Assembly: GCA_041859045.1 (NCBI GenBank)
Contig: JBHELB010000042.1
Location: 1 to 30,047, forward strand
Source: JBHELB01 sp041859045
GTDB taxonomy: Bacteria; Hydrogenedentota; Hydrogenedentia; Hydrogenedentales; SLHB01
DNA length: 30,047 nucleotides
Reading direction: 5' to 3'
Under the pieces are notes generated by a model. It was not told the DNA's origin. It made no database searches and was given only the letters and a program-made list of their open reading frames with translations. Shown one piece after another: positions 1 to 6,762 of this stretch. Every line of letters begins with the position of its first letter. The stretch's first letter is position 1. A program made the position numbers and the translations under genes.

Positions 1-70
1 CGATGCGCGGCAACAGCGTGCCCAGAAGGTCCTGAGATTCCATGCGAGGCGGGGTGCGATTCGGCGACAT
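1..70 (-). CDS. N-terminal edge of an unidentified gene (partial)
   Basis: A minus-strand frame is open from ATG at 70 to the window edge, with a second in-frame ATG at 43. The part after the second ATG reads MESQDLLGTLLPRI, which has the third-position GC bias of the other genes. A weak GGGA lies about 8 bases before the ATG at 70, and the ATG at 43 has no clear ribosome site. Another frame on the same strand is also open and contains a hydrophobic run (LAVFLLLVSGS) that could begin at TTG 134 as a signal peptide, so even the frame is not certain. A promoter-like pair at 193-222 faces this gene. I cannot name a product. Confidence 0.3.
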   Translation of the reverse strand, partial: MSPNRTPPRMESQDLLGTLLPRI

Positions 71-192
71 GGGCAACGTCCCAACATACACCGGCCCCGT
101 TGGAGCCGGAGACAAGAAGGAGGAACACGGCCAACGGGGGAAGCCCCAGAGGGACTCCGGCGAAGGGGGCAGGAAACGCCTGCTCGATAGGA

Positions 193-222
193 ATTGTATT
201 CTGTGTAAGAAAACAAAATCAA
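193..222 (-). promoter_or_regulatory. Putative sigma70-type promoter for the leftward edge gene
   Basis: On the minus strand TTGATT (217-222) and TACAAT (193-198) are separated by 18 bases, in an AT-rich patch that contrasts with its surroundings. It would start transcription near 186 and read leftward off the window. The 5' leader to the ATG at 70 would be about 115 bases. Confidence 0.4.
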
Positions 223-288
223 GCGACGTGCCGGCGTGGCGTCGGGTGATGGTGCCGCAGGCATACTCCAGCGAAGCCTGCGAAAACG

Positions 289-323
289 AGCAGGCGCCCT
301 GGCCATGGGCCGGGGCGCCTGCT
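289..323 (-). terminator. Intrinsic terminator of the prepilin gene
   Basis: A perfect 11-bp inverted repeat, AGCAGGCGCCC (289-299) and GGGCGCCTGCT (313-323), encloses a 13-base loop. On the minus strand the stem is followed by CGTTTTCGC. It lies 19 bases past the stop of the prepilin gene. Confidence 0.7.
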
Positions 324-341
324 TTCAAGTCTCAGCGAAGG

Positions 342-1337
342 CTACAGGTCAAGCCCATTCAGCAGGGCGGTGATAATCGCGGAGCCGGCATTAACCGGTG
401 CCGGACCGTACTGGTCATAGCGATTGAAGGCGACATGCCCATCCATGAAGAGGATATTCGAACCGCCAGGAACGTGGTTGTAGTCCGACGCGTCCGTGGA
501 GAGGAAGTCGTACATCACGTAGACTTCGCTCTGGGCCTGTGCCGAGGCGGCCGGGTTGTTGATGTCGGTAATGAGGAAACGCTCAATGCCTTCACGAAGG
601 CGGTACAGCGTATCGCTCCCGGAATTGCCATTCGGCGTAGTGACCGTCAAGTCGTTGAGCGCAGTGGTCGGATCTTCGTCAACGAAAATTTTCAAGGCAA
701 TGGCCGTCAACCAGGCAATCTGTTGATCTGGGATGTCAACCACCTCGGTAATCGGATTGCCCCCTGCGAGCGCAACCAGACCGTTCAGTGCGCCGGCTGC
801 GTCGGAAACAGGATCGGTGCCATTGGAGCGATCGAAGACCCAGCCGGTATACGTGTAGCTGTTGTCCACGGCATTCATGCCCATCCAGCCTTCGGCGCAG
901 GGCACACCAAAGATGGGATTGCCCGAATCCGCATCGAACAGCGTTTCTTCCGTGGTCTCGTCATGGCCGGTGCCCGCATTCGAAGGGCAAACCGTAACGT
1001 TGGGATCCGTCAGATACTCGGGGTAAATGGCCGGCACCAAGGGGCCGGTGCTGAGGTGGAAGTCGGTCGGGGCGCCCTGGGTGGTAAAAGGGAACGCCGA
1101 ACCATTGCAGTCCTTGCTTTGAAGCTGGAAGAGATGAAGCGGCGGGAACTGCTCACCTTTGGACTCTCCCGAGTACATCTTGAAGACGACACCCATCTGC
1201 TTCAGGTTGTTTTGGCAGCTGGCCCGGCGTGCCGCTTCGCGGGCGCGGGCGAGTGCCGGGAGGAGGATGGCGGCCAGGATGCCAATGATGGCGATCACGA
1301 CCAATAGCTCAATTAACGTAAACCCTCGACGACGCAT
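342..1337 (-). CDS. Prepilin-type N-methylation/DUF1559 pseudopilin
   Basis: Predicted secreted pseudopilin of 331 residues. The N-terminus MRRRGFTLIELLVVIAIIG is a textbook type III signal: basic leader, Gly-Phe at the prepilin peptidase cut, Glu at +5 and a hydrophobic helix that continues to LPALARAREAARR. The C-terminus has NHVPGGSNILFMDGH, the H-X9-DG signature of DUF1559 proteins, here with ten rather than nine residues between His and Asp-Gly. The body has scattered cysteines (SCQNN, TVCPSNAG, GVPCAEG). The start at 1337 is set by AAGGAGT seven bases upstream; the open frame extends 31 codons further but without support. Family knowledge: such proteins are multiplied in Planctomycetes and relatives, and their individual roles are mostly unknown. 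It has its own promoter and terminator, and no secretion genes are nearby. Confidence 0.95.
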   Translation of the reverse strand: MRRRGFTLIELLVVIAIIGILAAILLPALARAREAARRASCQNNLKQMGVVFKMYSGESKGEQFPPLHLFQLQSKDCNGSAFPFTTQGAPTDFHLSTGPLVPAIYPEYLTDPNVTVCPSNAGTGHDETTEETLFDADSGNPIFGVPCAEGWMGMNAVDNSYTYTGWVFDRSNGTDPVSDAAGALNGLVALAGGNPITEVVDIPDQQIAWLTAIALKIFVDEDPTTALNDLTVTTPNGNSGSDTLYRLREGIERFLITDINNPAASAQAQSEVYVMYDFLSTDASDYNHVPGGSNILFMDGHVAFNRYDQYGPAPVNAGSAIITALLNGLDL

Positions 1338-1407
1338 GATATGACTCCTTGTTGGCTGGCAGATGCCAGCGCCCCTTCCAAAAACCAGAAGAACAATGAC
1401 AACTGAG

Positions 1408-1436
1408 AATATACCGCATTCCCACATCATTGTCTA
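1408..1436 (-). promoter_or_regulatory. Promoter of the prepilin gene
   Basis: On the minus strand TAGACA (1431-1436) and TATATT (1408-1413) are 17 bases apart. Transcription would begin near 1401, giving a leader of about 64 bases before the prepilin start at 1337. Confidence 0.6.
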
Positions 1437-1504
1437 TCGATTTTTGAGAGGGCATTCCAAGGGGTTGGCGTGCTTCAGGGGGATATCAAGCGGTGCAGCA
1501 CAGG

Positions 1505-2107
1505 TCAAGCGCCACCGGTGGCGAACTCCGGGAAGGGCCGCACCCGGTACCAGACCAGCCCGGCCACTTCGCGGGCCAGCGAATACAGGTCCCGCCACTC
1601 CCAGTAGCGCGGGTAGGCCCCCTGGACGTAGGGGACCCCCGCGCGGTGGAGCGCCAGGGTGGTTCGCGGGAGGTGGAAGTATTGGGTCACTGCGATGGCG
1701 CTGCTCCAACCGTGTTCCCGCATGAGCGCCGCGGTGTGCAGCGCCGTGGCGTAACTGTTTACCCCTTGCGGGTCCAGATACAGCGCCGCATCCGGCACGC
1801 CGCGCGTGCGCAGGTAGCCGGCCATGACGGTGGCTTCATCGTACCCGCTCTTGCCCTGCCCGCCGCTGAGCAGGACGTGCCGGACGAGGCCCGCTTGGTA
1901 GAGTGCGAACGCCGTGTCCAGCCTTGCGCGGAGGCGCGGCGAGGGCGTGCCATCGGCGAGGACCTCGTTGCCCAGCACCACGGCCAGGTGCGCCGGGCCG
2001 TGGGTGGTGCGGAGCCCGGCGACCGCGACGGCTAGCATGGTGCCGAGTAGAAAGACGGCCAGGATTACCGCGCCCCAGGTCAGGCGGCGGATAAGCTTGC
2101 GCAGCAT
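1505..2107 (-). CDS. YdcF/SanA-family DUF218 membrane-anchored protein
   Basis: A 200-residue protein with a single N-terminal membrane anchor (residues about 10-34, LTWGAVILAVFLLGTMLAVA) after a basic start, followed by a DUF218 domain. Family landmarks visible are AVVLGNEVLADGTPSPRL, a segment LLSGGQGKSGYDEATVMAGY and YFHLPRTTLALHRAG. DUF218 proteins (YdcF, SanA, ElyC) are linked to envelope integrity and undecaprenyl-phosphate-related steps in enterobacteria; the reaction is not settled. The start at 2107 has GGAGAGGAG eight bases upstream; the open frame continues 77 codons further upstream, but that part is proline/serine-rich, unlike the family, and lacks a ribosome site. It is transcribed divergently from the myo-inositol oxygenase gene. 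Confidence 0.9.
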   Translation of the reverse strand: MLRKLIRRLTWGAVILAVFLLGTMLAVAVAGLRTTHGPAHLAVVLGNEVLADGTPSPRLRARLDTAFALYQAGLVRHVLLSGGQGKSGYDEATVMAGYLRTRGVPDAALYLDPQGVNSYATALHTAALMREHGWSSAIAVTQYFHLPRTTLALHRAGVPYVQGAYPRYWEWRDLYSLAREVAGLVWYRVRPFPEFATGGA

Positions 2108-2288
2108 GTAGGTTGCTCCTCTCCCCAGGGATATATCCTCTTTTTGGACAATGGGTTGCATGGGGGCGATGGACGAGATGGGCGGTATGGAACCGCTGGA
2201 CTTGCCGGCGGGGGATTCCCTTTTTTTCCGGGATCGCGTATTCTTTGGGTCTGGCGCCCGCCACTGGGCAACTTGAGGAAACCCCACC

Positions 2289-3173
2289 ATGAGCGAAATC
2301 CCCACCACCATCGATCCCCAGAACCCCTTGCACAGCATTGAGGAATGGGAAGACGATGTGCTTCAGCGTTACCCCGAGACGGATTACGATCCGAACGGGA
2401 AAGACAAGGCGGCCTTTCGCAACTACGAAGCCCCCGCGCGGCCGACGGTTCGGGAGTTCTACCGGCTGAACCACCTGCACCAGACCCTGGACTTTGTGAA
2501 GGCCAAGCGCGAGGAGTTCGCCCCCGGCAAGCACGGGGAGATGAGCATCTGGGAGACCATGGAATTTCTGAACACGCTGGTGGACGACAGCAATCCGGAC
2601 ACGGACCTGTCGCAGATCCAGCATCTGTTGCAGACGGCCGAGGCCATTCGCAAGGATGGGCATCCGCGCTGGTTCATCTTGGCCGGGTTGGTGCATGACC
2701 TGGGGAAGATCATGTGTCTCTGGGGCGAGCCGCAGTGGGCCGTGGTGGGGGACACCTTCCCGTTGGGCTGCAAGTTCTCCGACAAGATCGTGTACCCGGA
2801 GTTCTTCGCGGACAACCCGGATATCCACGTGCCGGAATACAACACCGAGAATGGCATCTACGAGCCGGGCTGTGGCCTGGACCACGTCTACATGTCGTGG
2901 GGCCACGACGAGTATATGTATACCGTGGCCAAGCCATACTTGCCCGAGGAAGCGCTCTACATGCTGCGCTACCACTCCTTCTACGCGGCGCACCGCGGCG
3001 GAGCCTACGCCCACCTGATGACGGAGCGCGACAAGGAGATGTTCCACTGGGTCCGGGCGTTCAACCCCTACGACCTGTACAGCAAGAGCGACAGCCCGCC
3101 GGTGGTCGCCGAGCTGCGTCCCTTCTACGAAGAACTGATCGCGGAGTACTTCCCGCCCAAGGTGGCCTGGTAG
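2289..3173 (+). CDS. Inositol oxygenase (myo-inositol to D-glucuronate)
   Basis: Cytosolic di-iron oxygenase of 294 residues, close to the length of the roughly 285-residue animal enzymes. It oxidises myo-inositol with O2 to D-glucuronate. All six iron ligands of the characterised mouse enzyme have counterparts: His112 (in QHLLQTAEAIR), His136-Asp137 (LVHDLGK), His206 (MSWGHDEY), His229 (LRYHSFY) and Asp262 (FNPYDLYSK). The conserved N-terminal segment FRNYE and the C-terminal FYEELIAEYFP are present, so the protein looks complete and functional. The start is supported by TTGAGGAAACC upstream. No inositol transporter, uronate isomerase or other catabolic gene lies beside it; both neighbours are transcribed in the opposite direction. 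The family is best known from animals, plants and fungi and is less common in bacteria. Confidence 0.95.
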   Translation: MSEIPTTIDPQNPLHSIEEWEDDVLQRYPETDYDPNGKDKAAFRNYEAPARPTVREFYRLNHLHQTLDFVKAKREEFAPGKHGEMSIWETMEFLNTLVDDSNPDTDLSQIQHLLQTAEAIRKDGHPRWFILAGLVHDLGKIMCLWGEPQWAVVGDTFPLGCKFSDKIVYPEFFADNPDIHVPEYNTENGIYEPGCGLDHVYMSWGHDEYMYTVAKPYLPEEALYMLRYHSFYAAHRGGAYAHLMTERDKEMFHWVRAFNPYDLYSKSDSPPVVAELRPFYEELIAEYFPPKVAW

Positions 3174-3183
3174 ATTCCAGGCC
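3164..3183. terminator. Hairpin between convergent genes
   Basis: GGCCTGG (3164-3170) and CCAGGCC (3177-3183) form a 7-bp stem around TAGATT, spanning the stop codon of the inositol oxygenase gene and lying just past the ceramidase-like gene. There is no T-run, so a terminator role is tentative. Confidence 0.35.
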
Positions 3184-3185
3184 GG

Positions 3186-4480
3186 CTACTCCACCAGCTT
3201 TGCTGCCAGGGCCTTGGCGTTCTCCGTAACGACGGCGCCGAGGCCCGGTCCGTAGAAGGACGCGGTCACCTCGTAGCCGCTCTGGTTATACTCCTCTTCG
3301 GTGAGGATGTAGCCAATGAGGTCATTGGTGAGCGCGGCCACCGCGGGATACGTAATGTTGCCCTGCCGGAGCGCGCGCTTGGCGTCCAACCCAATCGCCG
3401 TAATGGGTTCGCCGGATAGGTGATCATGGCGAAGTCGTTGATGCGCAGGCCGTAGAGCGGGGCCTGGCGCGGGAACAGCACACCGAGCAGCAAGGTCAGT
3501 TGCGCTTCATCCACCTTGTACTCATCGCCCGCGATCTTGAGAAAGTCCGGCGCGGGTTGCTGGCCGGGCAGTTCCATGGTGTGCGCCACGACCCGGAAGT
3601 CCGTCACCGGTCGTGTGCGCGCGGCCTCGGCCAGCTTGCTCGCGGCGATACCCGCGCGGCGGCCATAGTTCTCCACCATCTCCCAGCGGCTGCCGCCGTG
3701 GTAGTCCGCGGGGGCCACGTCGCCTTCCGCGCCATTGGTGTAGAGACAGGTCACGTCCTCGCCCAGCAGGGCCTCCACCGTCCGCTGCATCACCCCCGGC
3801 CAGCCGCCGGAGACCTGCATGATCTCCGGCGTCATGATCGTGCCGTGCGCGGCATAGTTGACCAGCACCACGAGGGGCCGACCCGCCGCCGTATCGAAGC
3901 GGACGACGGTCATGTCCTCGTCGGTGGGCGCGTTGTCGTGCCGGCGGTTGCGGTTCCAGCCGGGCAGCGAGACCACCGCCGAGCCCGCGGTGACGGGTTG
4001 CAATGCGGCGGCGGCCTCCTGCAGGGCCTGCGCGATCCGGCTGGAAACGAACTCCAGGATCCGCTCGTCGAAGATGCCGACGTTCGGGTTGTTCGCGATG
4101 TTGCGCGGATCCATCGACATGCCTTCCAGGCCGGCGTGGGTGTGGGAGGCGACCATGAGCGTGTTGTCGTAGGTCAGCCCTGCAACGGCGGCCTTCTCGA
4201 GGCTGAGCTCCACCAGGGCCCGGGGCTGGTGGCAGACATCCAGCGCGACGAGGGCGGAGCGGGTGCCGTTGAACTCGAACACGACGGCCTTGGCCATGAT
4301 CGTGTCGTGCGTGCCCGTGGCGGGTTTGCCGGCGCGCTCGCCATAGCCGCCGAGCTGCGTGGGGATATTGGCCTCCACCGGATTGATACTGATGCGGGCG
4401 ACACCGGCCCGCAATTCGGCGTGCGCCGTAGCCATAAGTCCCCCTCCCAGTACCAATGCAATACAGATTATGCGCGACAT
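3186..4480 (-). pseudogene. Neutral/alkaline ceramidase-like protein, frameshifted
   Basis: Secreted PF04734-type amidohydrolase relative. It begins with a signal peptide (MSRIICIALVLGGGLMATAH) and has AAGGA six bases before ATG 4480; the frame also has an upstream TTG at 4486. Zinc-site counterparts are ASHTHAGL (His113, His115) and NYAAHGT (His212). Near 3412-3413 the reading frame breaks. Before it the protein reads DFAMITYP; adding one G to CCGG restores GEPITAIGLDAKRALR and continues to a stop at 3186 through GYILTEEEYNQSGYEV, which is clearly family C-terminus. As sequenced, the frame instead runs on through unrelated sequence to a stop at 3266 and loses the later Glu and Tyr zinc ligands. 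The GDVSPN hexapeptide, with the catalytic Ser, reads GDVAPA here, so even a repaired protein may not be a ceramidase. The repaired length is about 431 residues. The break may be a real mutation or a homopolymer sequencing error. Confidence 0.85.
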
Positions 4481-4726
4481 GGGCAATCCTTCTTGGCGTC
4501 CAACCGGGCCAATGTGCCGACATTGTGCGGTGCTAGGCGGGAGCGACGCAAGAAGTATGCAAGGAGTATGAAGCCGGAATATCCCGTAAATCCAAGAAGA
4601 GGGAGTTGATTCCCTCGTCCCGTATTGCCTACGATTAGATTATTGTTTCACCATCGGCTATGTTGGTGGCTGCCCGCGTGCGCGGGTGGTGGCGGTGGCC
4701 AGGCAGGGACCGGGAGCGGGTAGTTC

Positions 4727-5980
4727 GTGCGTATTCTGTTCCTATGCCAGTATTTCCCGCCCGAGATGGGGGCGCCGGCCGCGCGGACTTTTGAGCACGC
4801 GCGCCACTGGGCGCGCCTGGGCCACGACGTTACGGTGGTCTGCGGCTTGCCGAACCACCCGGATGGCGTGGTGCCGGAACAATACCGGGGCACGCTGCTC
4901 TACCGCGAAGAGATTGAGGGCGTGCGGGTCCTCCGGTGCTGGCTGTATGCCACACCCAACCGCGGGGTCTTCAAGCGCAGCATTGCCTTTCTGACCTTCA
5001 TGACCACGTCCACGTTTGTGGCCTCCTTCTTTGCGCCCCGCTGCGATGTCGTCGCGGCAACTTCGCCCCAGATGCTGTGTGGTCTGGCCGGCTATGTGGT
5101 TTCCCTTTTCAAGCGGCGGCCCTTTGTGTTGGAAGTGCGCGATCTCTGGCCCAAGCAGATTATCGATCTGGGGGTGGTGCGCAGCCGCGTCATCATCGGG
5201 CTACTCACGTGGCTGGAGACCTTTCTCTACCGGCGGGCAAAGGCGGTGGTGACGGTGGCCGAGGCGACGCGGCAGGAGATCATCGCGCGAGGCTTTGCGC
5301 CGGAGAAGGTCTACACCATCACCAACGGCATCCTGGAGGACTTCTTCGCCCCGCAGGATCGCATGACGCCGCTGCGCGTGGAACGCGGCTGGAACGCGGA
5401 GCAGACGGTGGTGATGTACATTGGCACGCATGGCCTGTCGCAGGGGCTGGTCACGATCCTGGATACCGCGGAGATGCTGCTCGACCGGAAGGATATCCGG
5501 TTCGTATTCGCGGGGGTGGGGGCGGACCGTGAGACATTGATCCATGCGGCGCGCCAACGCAAGCTGACCAATATGGAATTCCTGCCCATGCAGGACAAGG
5601 AGTCCATGCCAGCGTTCTACGCCTCGGCGGATATCTGCCTGGTGCCGCTCAAGCGCCGCGATGTGTTTCTCTACAACATCCCGTCGAAGATGTTTGAGAT
5701 CATGGCCTGCGGGCGCCCGATGATCCTCGGGGTGCTGGGGCAGGCCAAGGCCCTGCTGGAAGCGGCCGACGCCGGGCTGTGCGTGGAGCCGGAAGACGCT
5801 GCGGCGTACCGGGATGCCATCGTGCGCCTGGCGGAAGATCCGGCACTACGGCAGCGGCTGGGCGAAAATGGCCGCCGGCACGTAGTCGCCCATTATGGCC
5901 GGAATCGCAAGGCCGAAGATTTTGTCACGTGCTTTCAGAACGTCACGTGCCAGACCGTTCCGGCCAAGGCCGCGCCCTGA
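4727..5980 (+). CDS. Glycosyltransferase family 4, WbuB-like
   Basis: A 417-residue GT-B glycosyltransferase expected to act at the inner face of the membrane in surface polysaccharide or O-antigen synthesis. The N-terminal acceptor domain opens with MRILFLCQYFPPEMGAPAAR and HARHWARLGHDVTVVCGLPN, the pattern of the WbuB (fucosamine transferase) group. EVRDLWPKQIIDLG lies around residues 136-149 and the nucleotide-sugar domain from about 225. Here YIGTHGLSQG, the segment around NIPSKMFEIMACGRP (Glu324) and the C-terminal helix are visible. A weakly hydrophobic stretch around residues 83-103 may help membrane association. It starts with GTG; GGGAG lies about ten bases upstream and no better ATG exists. 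No other polysaccharide gene is adjacent, so the sugar cannot be predicted. The 246 bases before it, shared with the divergent ceramidase-like gene, show no convincing promoter. Confidence 0.93.
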   Translation: MRILFLCQYFPPEMGAPAARTFEHARHWARLGHDVTVVCGLPNHPDGVVPEQYRGTLLYREEIEGVRVLRCWLYATPNRGVFKRSIAFLTFMTTSTFVASFFAPRCDVVAATSPQMLCGLAGYVVSLFKRRPFVLEVRDLWPKQIIDLGVVRSRVIIGLLTWLETFLYRRAKAVVTVAEATRQEIIARGFAPEKVYTITNGILEDFFAPQDRMTPLRVERGWNAEQTVVMYIGTHGLSQGLVTILDTAEMLLDRKDIRFVFAGVGADRETLIHAARQRKLTNMEFLPMQDKESMPAFYASADICLVPLKRRDVFLYNIPSKMFEIMACGRPMILGVLGQAKALLEAADAGLCVEPEDAAAYRDAIVRLAEDPALRQRLGENGRRHVVAHYGRNRKAEDFVTCFQNVTCQTVPAKAAP

Positions 5981-5994
5981 CTTCAGCGCGGCCT
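5967..5994. terminator. Hairpin between convergent glycosyltransferase and lipoprotein genes
   Basis: AGGCCGCGC (5967-5975) and GCGCGGCCT (5986-5994) form a perfect 9-bp GC-rich stem that spans the stop codons of both converging genes. No T-run follows on either strand, so termination efficiency is uncertain. Confidence 0.45.
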
Positions 5995-6589
5995 AGAGAA
6001 TGCCGGCCTTGGCGTAGACCGTGACGGTCATGTCGATGTCGAACACGACATCGCCCGCAGGGGCAATGCCATCAATCGCCACGAGGGCCGCGCCGCAGGC
6101 GGGCTTGTCGAGCCGCAGGATGGGCAGCATGTCGGGCTGCTGTGCGGGGGCGACCGTGAGCTTGCTCTCGAAGCCGGTGGGCGACCAGGCTTTGCCCAAG
6201 TAGCGCGGCTTGAAGTCCTTCAGGTTCGCCGCGACCAGCGCCATCTCCACCTGCGTAATCGACTTGAAGTCGCCTTTGGTCGCCGTGACCACGATGTTCT
6301 CCACGAGGATCTTGTCGATCTCCACCAGCTTGGCCACGAGTTCGCCCGCCTGCCGGCGGACCTCCGCCATGATCTGGTCCTCGGTGGGGAGGTTGCACTC
6401 CAGTCCGCTGGAGATCACGTACTTCTTCAGGGGCGTGCCCGCGGGCAGGCCCATGCCGGGGCCATAGGTAAAGCCGTCCAGTACGGACACCGTGACGGTG
6501 ACCGGGGGAAGGGCGATCTTCTCGCCGAGGCATCCCGAGAGGGATAGCAGGGCGACAAGTGTCGCGAGGAGGGGGGTATGAATGCGCAT
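5993..6589 (-). CDS. Putative lipoprotein of unknown function
   Basis: A 198-residue protein with a clear lipoprotein signal: MRIHTPLLATLVALLSLSGC, where LSGC places the lipid-modified Cys at position 20. The mature part contains no motif I can assign. It has a central helix-prone region (TEDQIMAEVRRQAGELVAKL) and beta-like segments at the end (VVFDIDMTVTVYAK), and one Cys in each half (LECNLP, KPACGAAL) that could pair. The start at 6589 follows TGGAGA seven bases upstream. Upstream on the minus strand a TATATA/TATAGT patch at 6621-6628 could be a -10 element, but no good -35 is seen. The gene is divergent from the DUF255 protein and convergent with the glycosyltransferase. Function unknown. 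Confidence 0.85.
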   Translation of the reverse strand: MRIHTPLLATLVALLSLSGCLGEKIALPPVTVTVSVLDGFTYGPGMGLPAGTPLKKYVISSGLECNLPTEDQIMAEVRRQAGELVAKLVEIDKILVENIVVTATKGDFKSITQVEMALVAANLKDFKPRYLGKAWSPTGFESKLTVAPAQQPDMLPILRLDKPACGAALVAIDGIAPAGDVVFDIDMTVTVYAKAGIL

Positions 6590-6762
6590 GACGGTCTCCA
6601 GGAAGCCAAAGTTCTCCACCACTATATACCAGGCGGGGGGGCCGTCGTTACCCCCTGCCGGTGCGGGCATCTTCCTTGAAATGGCCGGGCAGAACCGGAA
6701 TGCCCCATCGCTGGTGGCTGTTCCCGTATGATGCGGGCCAGTCCTTTGCGAGGATGTGCGTT

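Noticed and set aside
42..1307. Plus-strand 421-codon frame over the prepilin gene
   Set aside because: It is the antisense shadow of a gene with clear type III signal, ribosome site, promoter and terminator; its translation is Arg-rich and without domain features.
1836..3047. Minus-strand 403-codon frame opposite inositol oxygenase
   Set aside because: High-GC antisense openness; the plus frame has every catalytic ligand of the family.
3500..4609. Plus-strand 369-codon frame opposite the ceramidase-like gene
   Set aside because: Antisense shadow; His/Arg/Gly-rich with no domain.
4599..4616. Small hairpin GAGGGA-GTTGAT-TCCCTC upstream of the glycosyltransferase
   Set aside because: Only six base pairs, no T-run, and not positioned after any gene; probably chance.
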